The notes beneath the pieces were generated by a model. That model worked only from the letters and a program-made list of their open reading frames with translations. It was not told the origin of the DNA and searched no databases. Below are positions 19,980-30,352 of a stretch of 64,000 bases of DNA, one piece after another. Source of the stretch: Aphrocallistes beatrix (Eukaryota > Porifera > Hexactinellida > Sceptrulophora > Aphrocallistidae). The stretch lies in NCBI GenBank assembly GCA_963281255.1, contig OY725497.1, forward strand, positions 3,526,968 to 3,590,967, in the 5' to 3' direction. Both the position numbers and the translations under genes were made by a program. Each line of letters opens with the position of its first letter. The first letter of the stretch is position 1.

Positions 19980-22775
19980 CTACATCTTCGCGGAGAGGGC
20001 GTGCAGGAAGTGGTTGAGGTGAGAGAGCAGCTTCCAGTCGTCGGTGAGGATGCGCATGTCTGTCGAGTTGGGAGAGAGTCGGGCGCGCAATAAGATGTGG
20101 TTTCTAGGCGGGAGAAAGAAGAGAAGCTGCATAGCCTCTTCTGATGACGTCACTACGTTCTGAGCGAGCGTCTGGTGGAAGGTGAGACTGATGGATTCGC
20201 GTGGTTTGTGGAATTTCATGAAACTCTCGGTACACCTGGATTCCAGGTTGTGTTCAGAAAAACACCTGCTAGAAAAGTGGTCCCAGAGGGCGTCAAAAAG
20301 CGCGGGGAGGTGGATTCGGTTTAAACATTCAGGAAGTGAGGCCGGCCTGAGAATGTCTGCGAAAGAGACTTCTAAGGGGGCGAGAGGGGTCTGGAATGTG
20401 GACCCTTCAGGAAGTGAGAAAATGGCTGAGACAGAGAAAGTAGCGGGGAGGGGCTCCTTTGGTCTGAATTCGAATGAGATTATTCTCTTATCGTTGACTG
20501 TTTCTCCCTTTTTTTTGCTCGGATAGACCAACTTCGGAACTGTGACACTGGCAGTCGGATGGTAGTACGGACTCCCGCTCATGTAGAGAGAGATGGCGTA
20601 AATCGTCTGCATGGAGGTGGTAGGTTTCGCGAGGGGAGCGAAGCTGAGGTGATAGCCCAGTTTGAAGCTTGCATTCTCTGTCATCTCCTCGATGCTAGAC
20701 AAATACTGTTCGAGAATATTTCTGCCATCCAGTGTCCCCTTTAGGTCTGGATGAGCAGGAGGAGTGGGGGAAGGAGGTACTTGTACTCTCTGGAGCTGTA
20801 GGAACACCTCTGGAATGTGTGTAATGGGGGAAGCCAGCTGGAAAGTTGTCCCCACCACCAGTTCCTTGAGAGAGAGAGCAGAAGCGGTCTCAGCGACCTT
20901 AGAGAGAAGGGGTCGGTACTTCTTGCTGGATACGGACGTTATCAGCGTGAGTATGAACCCCGCCTCGTCCGCCACATCCACCTCTCTGAAGCTGGCGCGC
21001 AGCCTGTGCAGCAGGGCGCAGGCCCTCTGGAACTGAGCGTCCGAGCGGAGCGAGACTAGGATCGCTTTGCACAGGTCCAGCACTGCGTGTCCCAAGCGCC
21101 AGTCCCCCTCCTCGCAGAGGTCCGGATGTAGCAGCGAGTGGAGCAGTTGCAGGATGGCCTCCAGGCCGACCTGGGGCGTGAGAGCCGCGTGCTCCAACAC
21201 TCTTAAGTGGTGCGAGAGATCAGCTGGCGCCACCTGTTCCACCGTCTGTAGGTGTCCAACCAGCCCAGAGAGGACTGGGACTGCAAACTCGGCCGGGGGG
21301 ACCAGTTTATTAACGCAAGTAATGAAGTTGATGAGGTAGGGGGCGAGCTGAGGGTACGACAGGTACAAGTCTGTAAGGATTGTTTTCACTGATTGGACCA
21401 TGGATTGGGACTGAGTTCTCTGCAGGAAGAGGAACAGCACGTGGAAGAAAGCGGCAGTAGCCAGACTGCCAGGCTGCGACTTAACTCTCCGCATCAGCAC
21501 TGCGAGGTGAGTGTTGATGGAGTGCGTCTCCTCTAGGATGAGATCTGAGATTGAGAAGAGCTGGAAACATCGCACAGAGAGGTCTACGGAGTCGGAGGGG
21601 GTGGGATAGCAGAGCTGGGAGAGGGGGACAGAAAGGGGGAGGCCTCGATCTTCTCGGCGTGTTAACGGGTCTAAGATAGGGAATTCTGTGAGCCAGCTGT
21701 AGATCAGGAGTGTGTGGGGGTTGAGGTTGAGCGGGTTGTTGAGAGCCCAGAAAATACTTCTCTCCAAATCAGTTTGATCTTGAACGTCGAACAGTTCCCG
21801 CCCGAACTTCAGTCTGAGTGAGTACATGAGCTGCAGAAGCACAATGCTGGAGGAGTGCAGGTACCTGTGGAAGAGGGTTTTGAGGAGTGAGGGGGGTAGC
21901 CCCGCTAGCACCACACTGTCTGAGAGCTGATGCATTATGAGCGCGAGAATAGTGGGACTCATGTTATTGGACGCGTCGAGTACGGTAGAGATAGCCTTCT
22001 TGAGGTCTACTTTATCGAGTGAAGTGTTGAGGACACAGGAGAGTGAGTAGGACAGTAATTCAGTACTCTCCTCGCGAAATTTGTCAGGAATGATGAAGGG
22101 TAGGAGCTCAGATGTGGGACTGAAGAAGTATGTGAGTCGAGTAGCGTGATCCTCCAGGTCTACCGTGTGGAGCTTGAGGAGAGAATGGCGGAGTATGTCG
22201 GAGAAGAGAGACAGGTAGTGCTGCCGTACGAACGTCTTCTCGAGCTGGCAGTACTGGAAGATGAAGCAGAGCTTAGAGTGCAGGAGGCCCGGGTAGACAG
22301 CCTCCATCTCAGAGAGACAGTTACAGGCGGCCCCTCTCAAGAGGACTCTGTCAAACCTGCTGCCATCAGCCACCTGGCTCACCTGGGCGAGCAGGAGGTC
22401 CACACACTTGCTGAGATGGACTCCATCCTTGATCAAGCGCTCTTCCACCTCTATCGAGAAAACGGTGAGTGCAGCTAGCAGCTGGTGGATGAATAGGTTG
22501 TCCGCCTGGTCCACGAACTGGTAGGCGAGGTCCTCGAGGGAACTTAAAATTTTGAGTTGGAGAGTTTGGTTGGATAGGAATGAGTCGACGTTCTGCAAAG
22601 CGTGCAAGATGGCTAGCTTCAGGGCAAGGTTGGTTGAGGCAGACGAGAGTATTATCATCATCTCCTCTATCAGGGACTCCGCCGGCTTCCTGGTCTCACT
22701 GATGAAGCTGTCTGGGTTGTCTAGCAGCCTGCTGATATCGCGAGCCCAGTCGTTCCCGAACAGCTTGCTACTCAT
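19980..22775 (-). CDS. AP5B1: AP-5 adaptor complex subunit beta-1
   Basis: A large subunit of the AP-5 complex, which works with SPG11/SPG15 in retrieval from late endosomes and lysosomes. The 931-aa product (human 878) is mostly alpha-solenoid helices; recognisable blocks are NCLSEMEAVYPGLL near the N-terminal third and the C-terminal ending TDDWKLL followed by LNHFLHAL, which matches the end of human AP5B1 (RTDDWAVLPL). A beta-rich appendage-like part lies at about 700-931. Single exon, markedly more GC-rich than the neighbouring receptor gene. AP-5 genes are patchily retained in eukaryotes. Assignment rests on pattern similarity along the length rather than on a catalytic motif. Confidence 0.85.
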   Translation of the reverse strand: MSSKLFGNDWARDISRLLDNPDSFISETRKPAESLIEEMMIILSSASTNLALKLAILHALQNVDSFLSNQTLQLKILSSLEDLAYQFVDQADNLFIHQLLAALTVFSIEVEERLIKDGVHLSKCVDLLLAQVSQVADGSRFDRVLLRGAACNCLSEMEAVYPGLLHSKLCFIFQYCQLEKTFVRQHYLSLFSDILRHSLLKLHTVDLEDHATRLTYFFSPTSELLPFIIPDKFREESTELLSYSLSCVLNTSLDKVDLKKAISTVLDASNNMSPTILALIMHQLSDSVVLAGLPPSLLKTLFHRYLHSSSIVLLQLMYSLRLKFGRELFDVQDQTDLERSIFWALNNPLNLNPHTLLIYSWLTEFPILDPLTRREDRGLPLSVPLSQLCYPTPSDSVDLSVRCFQLFSISDLILEETHSINTHLAVLMRRVKSQPGSLATAAFFHVLFLFLQRTQSQSMVQSVKTILTDLYLSYPQLAPYLINFITCVNKLVPPAEFAVPVLSGLVGHLQTVEQVAPADLSHHLRVLEHAALTPQVGLEAILQLLHSLLHPDLCEEGDWRLGHAVLDLCKAILVSLRSDAQFQRACALLHRLRASFREVDVADEAGFILTLITSVSSKKYRPLLSKVAETASALSLKELVVGTTFQLASPITHIPEVFLQLQRVQVPPSPTPPAHPDLKGTLDGRNILEQYLSSIEEMTENASFKLGYHLSFAPLAKPTTSMQTIYAISLYMSGSPYYHPTASVTVPKLVYPSKKKGETVNDKRIISFEFRPKEPLPATFSVSAIFSLPEGSTFQTPLAPLEVSFADILRPASLPECLNRIHLPALFDALWDHFSSRCFSEHNLESRCTESFMKFHKPRESISLTFHQTLAQNVVTSSEEAMQLLFFLPPRNHILLRARLSPNSTDMRILTDDWKLLSHLNHFLHALSAKM

Positions 22776-23146
22776 CTGTCTAACTTACATTTATGAACAG
22801 AACTTGAGCATACTACTAAAATAGGCATTAGGTAATTTATTAAAGTTAACTTAAGATGAGCAGCTCCAAATGGGAGAGGAATAATTGACATATACTGCGT
22901 AATTCAACGTTTAAATGGGGGTATATGTGCACAATAGAATATCTAAAAGTTTAATACCTTTGTATTAATTAATGTACTGAAACTGTCATTGGAATTTTTA
23001 GCGCTTCAAAACAAAAAGTTTTCAAAATCATTAACCCAAGAAGTCAAAGTGCGACGTTTTCTTATAGAACCACAAACTCAATTGTTAGCGATTGTACAAG
23101 CAATCAAGTAGTAATCAGTGGAGAAAAACTAGTTCAGAAATATTAG
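22776..23146. other. Divergent promoter region AP5B1 / GPHR
   Basis: A 371-bp AT-rich gap between two divergently transcribed genes. No specific elements recognised. Confidence 0.5.
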
Positions 23147-24520
23147 ATGGAAGAAGTTGGTTGGTTTATAACTGATTCACTTGGTATAGTCTTTTCACAG
23201 GTTATATTTTTTACTTTTGGATGGGTATTTTTCCTAAAACAGCTCTTTGCCAACTATGAAGTACAGAATGCAATGGTACAAGTTTTATTTTCAGTCACAT
23301 TCTCGCTTTCGTGTACTCTTTTCGAGATGATAATATTGGATATTCTCAACTACTTGCACACAATATCTAAGTGGGTCTACTGGACATTCAGTCTAACAGG
23401 GATCACCATAGTGCTGATCCTCATCTTACCGATGTATTTTGCGTATCTCCTGGCAACCATGATTCCTTTCATCACTAAACCGAAGCACCAACTCATTATA
23501 TCCATAATTGGATGGATTACATTCATATATATATTCTGGAAGTTAGGCCAACCATTCCCAATCTTGAGCGGAGCAAGCTTCATCTTCTCACTAGAGCAGT
23601 GCATCAGTAGGATAGGGATATTGGGGGTCACTTTGATTGGGGCGTTGTCCGGGTTTGGTGCTGTGAACGCCCCTTACACATACATGTCCTACTTCATCAA
23701 ACCTATCGACCAAAAAAGTATCCGGGAAATGGAGAACAAGCTGCTCGAAACTGAAAAGCAAATTCTGATAAAGAAGAAGACATTAGCTCTACTAGATAAA
23801 GACCGTCTCAACTCTTCGATTGCTAGCAGTAGCGTGGGGGTAGTGGGGCGGATAATGGGGTACTTTTCCACAGGAGGAGCCTCGCAAGAGTCCAGACAAA
23901 TCACCCTCGAGATCCAGTCTCTCGAAGAATTAGCTCGACAGTTGTTCCTCGAGGCTGTGGAGCTGCATTCCATCCAGGAGCGTATGGAGTTCTCCAAGAC
24001 ACTCAAGGGGAAGTATTTCAATGCTGTCGGCTACATTTTCTCTGCTTACTGCTGCTACAAACTAGTCATGACTACAATCAACATCGGCCTGCAGCGTGTA
24101 GGCAAGAAGGATCCCATTTCAAGAACCCTCGAGATACTCGTCGTCTATCTCAAGATTAGTGTGGATCTCAATTTCTGGAACCAATTCATATCCTTCATGA
24201 TGGTGGGAATCATCGTGGTTACATCAATTCGCGGCCTCCTACTAACTCTCTCCAAGTTATTCTCAAATGTTTCCAGTTCTCGTTCTTCCAACCTGATAGT
24301 GCTATTTCTGGCTGAGATAATGGGAATGTACTTCGTGTCCACGGTCCTACTGATGCGGATGAGTCTCCCTTTCAAGTACAGAAACTCCATTTCAAACATG
24401 CTCGGAGATCTTCAGTTTGATATCTACCATAAATGGTTCGATCTGATATTTCTCATCAGCGCACTCATCAGTATGGGGTGTTTGTACCTGGCACATAAGA
24501 CGCCCGTAGAGAAACCATAA
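23147..24520 (+). CDS. GPR89: Golgi pH regulator (GPR89 family)
   Basis: A multi-pass Golgi anion channel that helps acidify the Golgi lumen; 457 aa versus 455 in human. Hydrophobic segments occur near residues 5-30, 40-65, 75-105, 110-130, 150-175, and four more after about residue 290. The diagnostic block GFGAVNAPYTYMSYF follows the fifth, then a charged coiled-coil-like loop (about 190-270) and RGLL-type sequences in the C-terminal membrane block. Single exon, starting at the first ATG. Despite the old GPR name it is not a GPCR. Confidence 0.95.
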   Translation: MEEVGWFITDSLGIVFSQVIFFTFGWVFFLKQLFANYEVQNAMVQVLFSVTFSLSCTLFEMIILDILNYLHTISKWVYWTFSLTGITIVLILILPMYFAYLLATMIPFITKPKHQLIISIIGWITFIYIFWKLGQPFPILSGASFIFSLEQCISRIGILGVTLIGALSGFGAVNAPYTYMSYFIKPIDQKSIREMENKLLETEKQILIKKKTLALLDKDRLNSSIASSSVGVVGRIMGYFSTGGASQESRQITLEIQSLEELARQLFLEAVELHSIQERMEFSKTLKGKYFNAVGYIFSAYCCYKLVMTTINIGLQRVGKKDPISRTLEILVVYLKISVDLNFWNQFISFMMVGIIVVTSIRGLLLTLSKLFSNVSSSRSSNLIVLFLAEIMGMYFVSTVLLMRMSLPFKYRNSISNMLGDLQFDIYHKWFDLIFLISALISMGCLYLAHKTPVEKP

Positions 24521-25161
24521 CGTACATTCCTCCCCTATGTACAGTACTAGCAGCAGAATTAGAATACATGTAGTTGTGATAAATGAGAATGGATTGATTG
24601 ATTTCGTTGGTGTTATATTAGGTGAAATCCTTTGTTCTGATTTAGTTAAAGTACAGTGGAATTCGCTTATTAGCAACTCCCTTATTAGCAACCAATTTTC
24701 AGGTCCCAGGTGAAGATTTTGTGTTAATTCTGTTCCCTTATTAGCAACCATTTTATGAGCAAAACTGCTAATAAGCGAATTCCACTGTCTATCTTTTTAC
24801 AGACTATTAGGTTCTAAGAAAATCATATTTAATTAAGGAATGTGAGATACAAAATTAGAGCGCTAATTGCAATACTATGAATGAATCCGTACCTTAATCC
24901 TGTGTTATATCACCACCAAATAACCTCGTTAATAAGTTAACTTCTAGACCCTAGGGGATATTTTACTTTTTTCGATGGGTTACACATTACATCGAGAACG
25001 TATAAGCATCTTAACTTATGTCGGGAGTAGGGACATTGGACAATAGAGTAAGATCGACTAATCTACAATATTTACATACTATATAAAGTCTGTGGTATCC
25101 ATGGTGTGAACTTGAGAGCACAATTAACTATGGAACAAATAAAAACTAGCCTCAGAATCCA
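24521..25161. other. Convergent intergenic region GPHR / UBE2Q
   Basis: Holds the 3' ends of both genes and a pogo-like inverted-repeat element at 24653-24787; nothing else recognised. Confidence 0.5.
24653..24787. mobile_element. pogo-like non-autonomous element (135 bp)
   Basis: Near-perfect terminal inverted repeats of about 23 bp, ACAGTGGAATTCGCTTATTA at the left and its complement at the right. The motif CTTATTAGCAAC recurs inside, as in other small pogo/Tigger derivatives. A degraded relative lies near 58173. Confidence 0.8.
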
Positions 25162-26997
25162 TTAAGTCTTCCACCCGTACCTTACACACATTCGTTCAAA
25201 GGCACTCCTCGCCTCTGATTCAGGATACTCGGAGTTGTCCGCCAGGTTGAGACTCGCGTTAGGATCTGCACAGATCTGAGCTCGGATCTGAACTAAGACG
25301 GATTCGATGTCGTTTGTGGGTTGCCAACCACTCCGTGTCAACACTTCCATACACACACTGCCACCTATCGTGATGTGTCCGGTCAGGAATTGGAATTTAG
25401 GCCTCAACACACGCACAAAGGGAGGACTCATGGGGTAGTCTTTGGGGAACTTCATCTCCATATAGATACACTCGTCTTTTTTGTTCGACTTCGCCCATTT
25501 CTGAAGATCTTTCGCTAATTTGCTGCCTTTTTCAAAGTCCATTAGTTTGACATCCCACAGGAACAGATTGTCACCTCTAGGCGCGCCAATGAATCCATAT
25601 CTGAGATAGGTACACAAGACTCGTTAATACGACACCAGGGATCGTCGTTACATGCCTTATCCTTATCCCAAATTCGCACGAGTATTAAACGGAGTTATTA
25701 TGGAATTTCCATTTGGCAGAGGATCTACAATTTTACTGTTATCTATTTTTCCGTCTTAGCCGTGTTCGTACTGCGATGCCGTACTTAGAATGTCATCACC
25801 GATTTTGAACTCTAACTATACTAAAGAATGATCGCAACTATTATTACGTATGCACGCACTTTGAACCTATTTTGTTAAGATTCTTCAGATCAAGAAGCAG
25901 TCTCTGCACCGCCATAAAGGACCCATCTCCTGTGAAGAACTGGTCCGCAGTCAGTTCATCCGGGTCCTTCTCCTTCTCCTTCACCACCACCTCTGCGGGA
26001 GCCTCATCGATCAGATCGTCCGCTCCATAATAGTCTGCATCGTCGAAGTCATCATCGGCTGACCCATCATCATCATCTATAAACATATTTAATGGTCAAT
26101 TCCTTTTGATCTGCTCCAAAGAAAACAATTCTAAAATTGCATGGTAATCAATATTGATGACTCCTAACATGTGTCCTGATGAAAAGAACTCTACTCACAA
26201 ATTGTAATGCATAATATCCGTCATTACAGGTAGTACTGACTATCAGCAGTATGTGGATCTACTGAATTATTAATCCATTAGAGCATGTTGGATAATCCAT
26301 GTGAGAAAGAAAACAGTTTTCAGAAATATCAAATCTCCTCGAGTTTTTGGAAAATTACTAGCCCCATAGTGCTTACTTCATACAACTACAGTCAGGGTCG
26401 CTTATTATGAAGTAGTATCTCTATTATGAACAAATTTTTGGTCCCCTGACTGTATTATGTTATTGGTACTACGTAGTTTATAAATTGTTTCAAGACACTA
26501 ATCGCATAAAAAAACATGGAAATTTTAAATTGAGATATGAGGACTTCTCGGTTTGGGGGGGGGAATCATTGTTCGATCAATTTCGATGCGTTCACTATGA
26601 GTATCGCATTACCTGGTTGGTCATTCTCATCGCTTGGATCGTCCATGTCTGTGTCTGGCTGGCTTTCGTCCCCCTCTCCTCCACGCACGAGCTCGGCTAG
26701 CGCTTCTAGCGCATACTCCGGGCTGAGAGGGGTGGAGGTGGAGCTCTCCAGCAAGTCCAGAACTCGGCTGCTCTGAATCAGACTCTGGAGAGAATCCTTG
26801 TCAGTCCACAAAGAGAGCTTCTGCTCGCTGAGCTCCAGGTAGACCTCCCCTCTGGTGTTGGGACAGGAGAGGTACACCTTGGTTCCTACCTTCCCCTTCA
26901 GAGAGAAGCCCTTCTTCTCTCCGGATTTCAGAAGCCACGCCTCTACGCTTCCAAACAGCCACTCTAGGTTGTATTCAGTGGGAGTGGCGGAAGCCAT
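25162..26997 (-). CDS. UBE2Q-type ubiquitin-conjugating enzyme E2 (3 exons)
   Basis: Exons on the minus strand: 26997-26613, 26076-25860, 25600-25162; 1041 nt, 346 aa, frame preserved. Junctions are GT/AG (second donor GTGCGT is weak but gives the continuous reading KIGSKYGFIG). N-terminal RWD-like region (1-120), an acidic linker rich in Asp (about 125-165), then the E2 fold with NLFLWDVKL, PPFVRVLRP and the catalytic cysteine C284 in GGSVCMEVLT, followed by GWQPTNDIESVLVQI. As in UBE2Q proteins there is no HPN tripeptide. It transfers ubiquitin to substrates in cytosol or nucleus. The stop lies only 134 bp from no other gene; its start is 134 bp below the ORC2 stop codon. Confidence 0.88.
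26389..26452. mobile_element. 64-bp inverted-repeat element with TA target duplication, in UBE2Q intron 1
   Basis: Ends CAGTCAGGG / CCCTGACTG, flanked by TA on both sides (26387-26388, 26453-26454). Internal CTTATTATGAA resembles the larger pogo-like elements of this window. Very small; probably an extreme deletion derivative. Confidence 0.7.
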
Positions 26998-27130
26998 TCT
27001 AACACAGAATTGTATAAGTGGGTGGGACTGTGGAGCTTATCTTAATCATAGCGCAGTGTTGTATAATTCTCTATTTAAAATATAATACATTTTGCCTAGC
27101 ATCTTGAGAACATAAAGGGTTATAATACAG

Positions 27131-28663
27131 CTACATCTCGAAATGTTCTTCAAAATATATCCTAAGAGTGGACGGATCGACCGCTACCTTGAGGTACTCT
27201 ACCCCGTCCCCTCCCCTCCTGCTGCGCACCAGCTTGTGGTCTACGAACTCTGTCAGCTGGGCGCGGAGGGACTGCTCACTGTTCACGAGGAAGTTGGCTC
27301 TGCTCTTAGCGTAGAGGTCGTAGAACGCAGTTCCAGGGGAGGACTGCTTCTTGCTACCCCCCGGCTCCAGGAACTCCTGCGACAGCAGTTTGAAGATCTT
27401 GCGGGCGTTCGGGGTCAAGCTGGCCATCACGTGCACGAGGGAGCTAAGAGCCACAGTGCCAGACTGCTGCACGAAGAAAGAATTCTCGTAGGAAGTCTCT
27501 TCCGTGTAGGGTGCATAGGTGGGACAGTACTGCCACACCCACTTAAACTTGGCCAGCACCCCTTGGTCCCACAGGAGACACCCCTTGATGAGGTCGATGG
27601 AGGCCAAGATGTGGATATTCTTACAGCCAGCCAGCTGACTGAGTGTGAACTGAGCCGGGTTCGTCTGCAAACCAGTCCCGCATATGCTGTGGATGATCAG
27701 GTAGAGGTCAAAGTTCAGATCCTCTCTTGTGTGGAACTGATCCACTATGAAGGCACAGTGCTCGGAGAGAGTTCTAAAAGTGACGTCACAGCCGATGACC
27801 TCATAGGATATCTGAGTGAGGATCTCCCTCATCGAGAGGCTGGGGAAGAACCCGTTTATTACCAGGTGGTAGGAGTGCGAGAGCTGCTCTCTCCTGAACG
27901 TCTCCAGCAGCTCGCGTTTAGAGCCCAGTCCGAAGACGAGCACGTTCATCTGCAGCGCGAGCAGATCTCTCCAGGCCTGGAAGCTGAGGGTGTGGGAGGA
28001 TAACATGTCGGACTGTAGCTGCTGTGTAGCGGGGGTGTGAGAGGCAGAGAGGATCTTCTGAACCTCTTGGTGGGTCAGTTTAGGGTGTGAGAGGTCAGCG
28101 AGGGTGTTACCGGAAGTGACACAGCGCTTGGAATGCGACAGGAAGTAGTCATCTAGCCGGACGTCTAAGTCAGACCCAGAGTCAGGTGATGCGTCCCTGT
28201 CATGAGATATTTCTTCGCGCTTTTTCTCGCCTTTCTGCGAGGCCTTACTCTTGTTGCCATCTTGCGGTGGTGCAGTCTTCCTCAACTTTTTATTCTTAGT
28301 GAGTCTGCCCAACTGTCTCATCGTCTTGAGTGGAGATTTTATACGCTCTGAAGTTTGAGATTTGGTGTGGGAGGTGTCAAGAAGCGATCGGGCGGTAGGA
28401 GAGGCGTCCGCAGGGAGCTTGTCCACGCAGAGGTGAGGCTGTCTGGGGGAGTTGAGGAGGGAGGGCCGAGTAGGAGACGTCAAGTTGAGGCTGTTATTAA
28501 TTTGCTCACAAATGGATTTTAATTTCCCCTGGGAAGCGTCGCGCACTTTCCTGTCCCCCGTTTCATCGGATATCCGGTGTCGGGGGGGCTGGAGGAAGAC
28601 AGGAGTGACTGAATAGATGTATCTGCCGCATCCGCTCGCCAGCTCCAGACCTGAATCTGACAT
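27131..28663 (-). CDS. ORC2: Origin recognition complex subunit 2
   Basis: A subunit of the six-protein complex that marks replication origins and loads MCM with CDC6 and CDT1. The 510-aa product has a disordered, basic N-terminal third (about 1-190, with SP and TP sites typical of CDK targets) and a C-terminal AAA+-like domain starting at FQAWRDLLALQ, with FGLGSKRELLE (family signature), YHLVINGFFPSL, LIIHSICG, HILASIDLIKG and a C-terminal winged-helix region. Human ORC2 is 577 aa. Single exon, GC-rich; 160 bp below SPAG6 on the same strand. Confidence 0.95.
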   Translation of the reverse strand: MSDSGLELASGCGRYIYSVTPVFLQPPRHRISDETGDRKVRDASQGKLKSICEQINNSLNLTSPTRPSLLNSPRQPHLCVDKLPADASPTARSLLDTSHTKSQTSERIKSPLKTMRQLGRLTKNKKLRKTAPPQDGNKSKASQKGEKKREEISHDRDASPDSGSDLDVRLDDYFLSHSKRCVTSGNTLADLSHPKLTHQEVQKILSASHTPATQQLQSDMLSSHTLSFQAWRDLLALQMNVLVFGLGSKRELLETFRREQLSHSYHLVINGFFPSLSMREILTQISYEVIGCDVTFRTLSEHCAFIVDQFHTREDLNFDLYLIIHSICGTGLQTNPAQFTLSQLAGCKNIHILASIDLIKGCLLWDQGVLAKFKWVWQYCPTYAPYTEETSYENSFFVQQSGTVALSSLVHVMASLTPNARKIFKLLSQEFLEPGGSKKQSSPGTAFYDLYAKSRANFLVNSEQSLRAQLTEFVDHKLVRSRRGGDGVEYLKVAVDPSTLRIYFEEHFEM

Positions 28664-28822
28664 TCCTAACTCTACTCACAATAATTTCAATCCAATACAG
28701 GTTCAGCAGAATAGCGTAGTTACTAAGTAAGAGATTCGATTAATGATAGTAGATAATGCGAGTAATGATTGAATCCTGCAGAGTAAGTACATAAGTGAGT
28801 CAGTGTAAGAGAGGGAGAGGTC

Positions 28823-30352
28823 CTAGTTGACCACAGGCTGGAACTCCTCCACACGGTCCAGCAAGGTGTCCGAGTACCCGGGTGAGTAGTAGCGCACGAT
28901 CTCCTCAGGGAACGCCGCGTTGATGGTGTTGATGTACTCCTGGAGGAGAGACCCTGGCTCGGCTTTGATTTCCTGCACTTTCTTGAGCCCGCCTGACGTC
29001 ACGAACAGACGCCTGGCCTTCGCATCATGAGGCAGGACCTTGGAGAACTGTCCGACCACGTGCTTGAGGACGCTGGGGGGTGCGTCGATGAGAAGGGGCT
29101 CCAGAGAGGGGAGGTAGACACACTTGTCGAGGATGTTGTTCAATGCCTTCTTGCTCTTCTTCTTCAGATCCTCTGAGCTGCTGGCAGAGATGTGGAGTTC
29201 CAGCAGGACGGGGAAGATGTTAGCCACTGCGATTTCACGCGCGTGTTCTGGAGAGTGGCGCCCGATTTGCCCGACAGCCCAAGCCGCCGCGCTCAGGATG
29301 TGTCCCTCTGTCTCCTCCGCCAGGACGGCCCCCAGTTGCACCACCCCCTTCGACATGATCACCGACATGGATAGGGTCTCCGAGTGCGCGGCTATGTACC
29401 CTAGCATCATGATCCCTGGCAGACGGGTGCTGCCACCTGTCTCTCCAATGAAATCAACTACAGCTGCTACCCCGCCCGTATTCACGATCAGCTGTGCCAG
29501 CTCGGGCGTGTGCTTGGCGATCTCTCGGATGAGAGTGGCCGTGTTCTTCTTCACATACTCGTCGGGGTCCTTCAGGTAGATGAGGATGTTCGGAAACACC
29601 TCTGCTTCTACCACCATCTCCGCCAGCTCGATAGAATGCTTGGCGATCTGGGAGAGGGCAGAGAAGAGCTGTCTGCGGAGCCTGGCGTCTGGGTTAGAGA
29701 TGAGATGTGCGAGGTGGCCAATGGCGCCTGAGTCCGCCACCATCTGTGCCAGCTCTTGTGTGTGCTTGGCGATGTCGGAGAGAGAGGAAGCAGAAATTCT
29801 CTTCAGAGAGATCTCCGGTTCTTGAATGCACAGCACGAGGAGAGGGACCGCACCGCTGTCTACTACAGACTGAGCTAGCTCCTGGTCGTGGCCCGCTATG
29901 TACCCTAGTGCCCAGGCGGCCGCCTCCTTTACCCCGGGGTCAAAGTCCTCCAGACAGATGACCAGTGCGTCGAGGGCCCCGCTCTCCACCACCTTCTGGG
30001 ACAGCTCAGGCGAGTGCTTCGCCACGGCGCGCAGCACGAAGGCCGCTGCCTTCTTGTAGAAGCGGTTCTGCTCGGCCAGGGAGTAGACCAGCTGCGGGAG
30101 GATGTCTCCGTCCACAACCAGCTTAGCCAGCTCCTCGTTGTGGTTGGCTATCTTGCCGAGAGCGAGTGCCGCCGTCTGCTGGACAGTGGGCACCACGTCG
30201 AGTAGGAGCGGCCGCAGCAGCTGCATCACCCCCATACTCTGCAGAACCTCGATGTTCTGAGGTCGAGACGCCAGCTCGGCTACAGTGTGCACGAAGTTGG
30301 TACGCGCCTTCTGGTACTGGTCGAACACCTGAGTGATCTGTTTGCTGCTCAT
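28823..30352 (-). CDS. SPAG6: Sperm-associated antigen 6 / PF16, axonemal central-pair protein
   Basis: An armadillo-repeat protein of the central-pair apparatus of motile cilia and flagella. At 509 aa it matches human SPAG6 in length exactly. About eight ARM repeats run through the first 380 residues with repeated blocks such as AWALGYIAGH, LSDIAKHTQELAQ and ALSQIAKHSIELAE; the C-terminus carries VVGQFSKVLPHD. It shows that the organism makes motile cilia or flagella. Single exon, strongly GC-rich compared with the flanking intergenic DNA. Confidence 0.97.
   Translation of the reverse strand: MSSKQITQVFDQYQKARTNFVHTVAELASRPQNIEVLQSMGVMQLLRPLLLDVVPTVQQTAALALGKIANHNEELAKLVVDGDILPQLVYSLAEQNRFYKKAAAFVLRAVAKHSPELSQKVVESGALDALVICLEDFDPGVKEAAAWALGYIAGHDQELAQSVVDSGAVPLLVLCIQEPEISLKRISASSLSDIAKHTQELAQMVADSGAIGHLAHLISNPDARLRRQLFSALSQIAKHSIELAEMVVEAEVFPNILIYLKDPDEYVKKNTATLIREIAKHTPELAQLIVNTGGVAAVVDFIGETGGSTRLPGIMMLGYIAAHSETLSMSVIMSKGVVQLGAVLAEETEGHILSAAAWAVGQIGRHSPEHAREIAVANIFPVLLELHISASSSEDLKKKSKKALNNILDKCVYLPSLEPLLIDAPPSVLKHVVGQFSKVLPHDAKARRLFVTSGGLKKVQEIKAEPGSLLQEYINTINAAFPEEIVRYYSPGYSDTLLDRVEEFQPVVN

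Noticed and set aside
27143-28003. A long plus-strand open frame (286 codons) over ORC2
   Set aside because: Antisense to the clear ORC2 coding sequence, with no recognisable domain; explained by the high GC content of the gene.
19848-30352. Operon with trans-splicing for the closely spaced same-strand genes
   Set aside because: Upstream of ORC2 and UBE2Q I see no pyrimidine tract plus AG that would mark a spliced-leader acceptor, so sequence alone does not support it.
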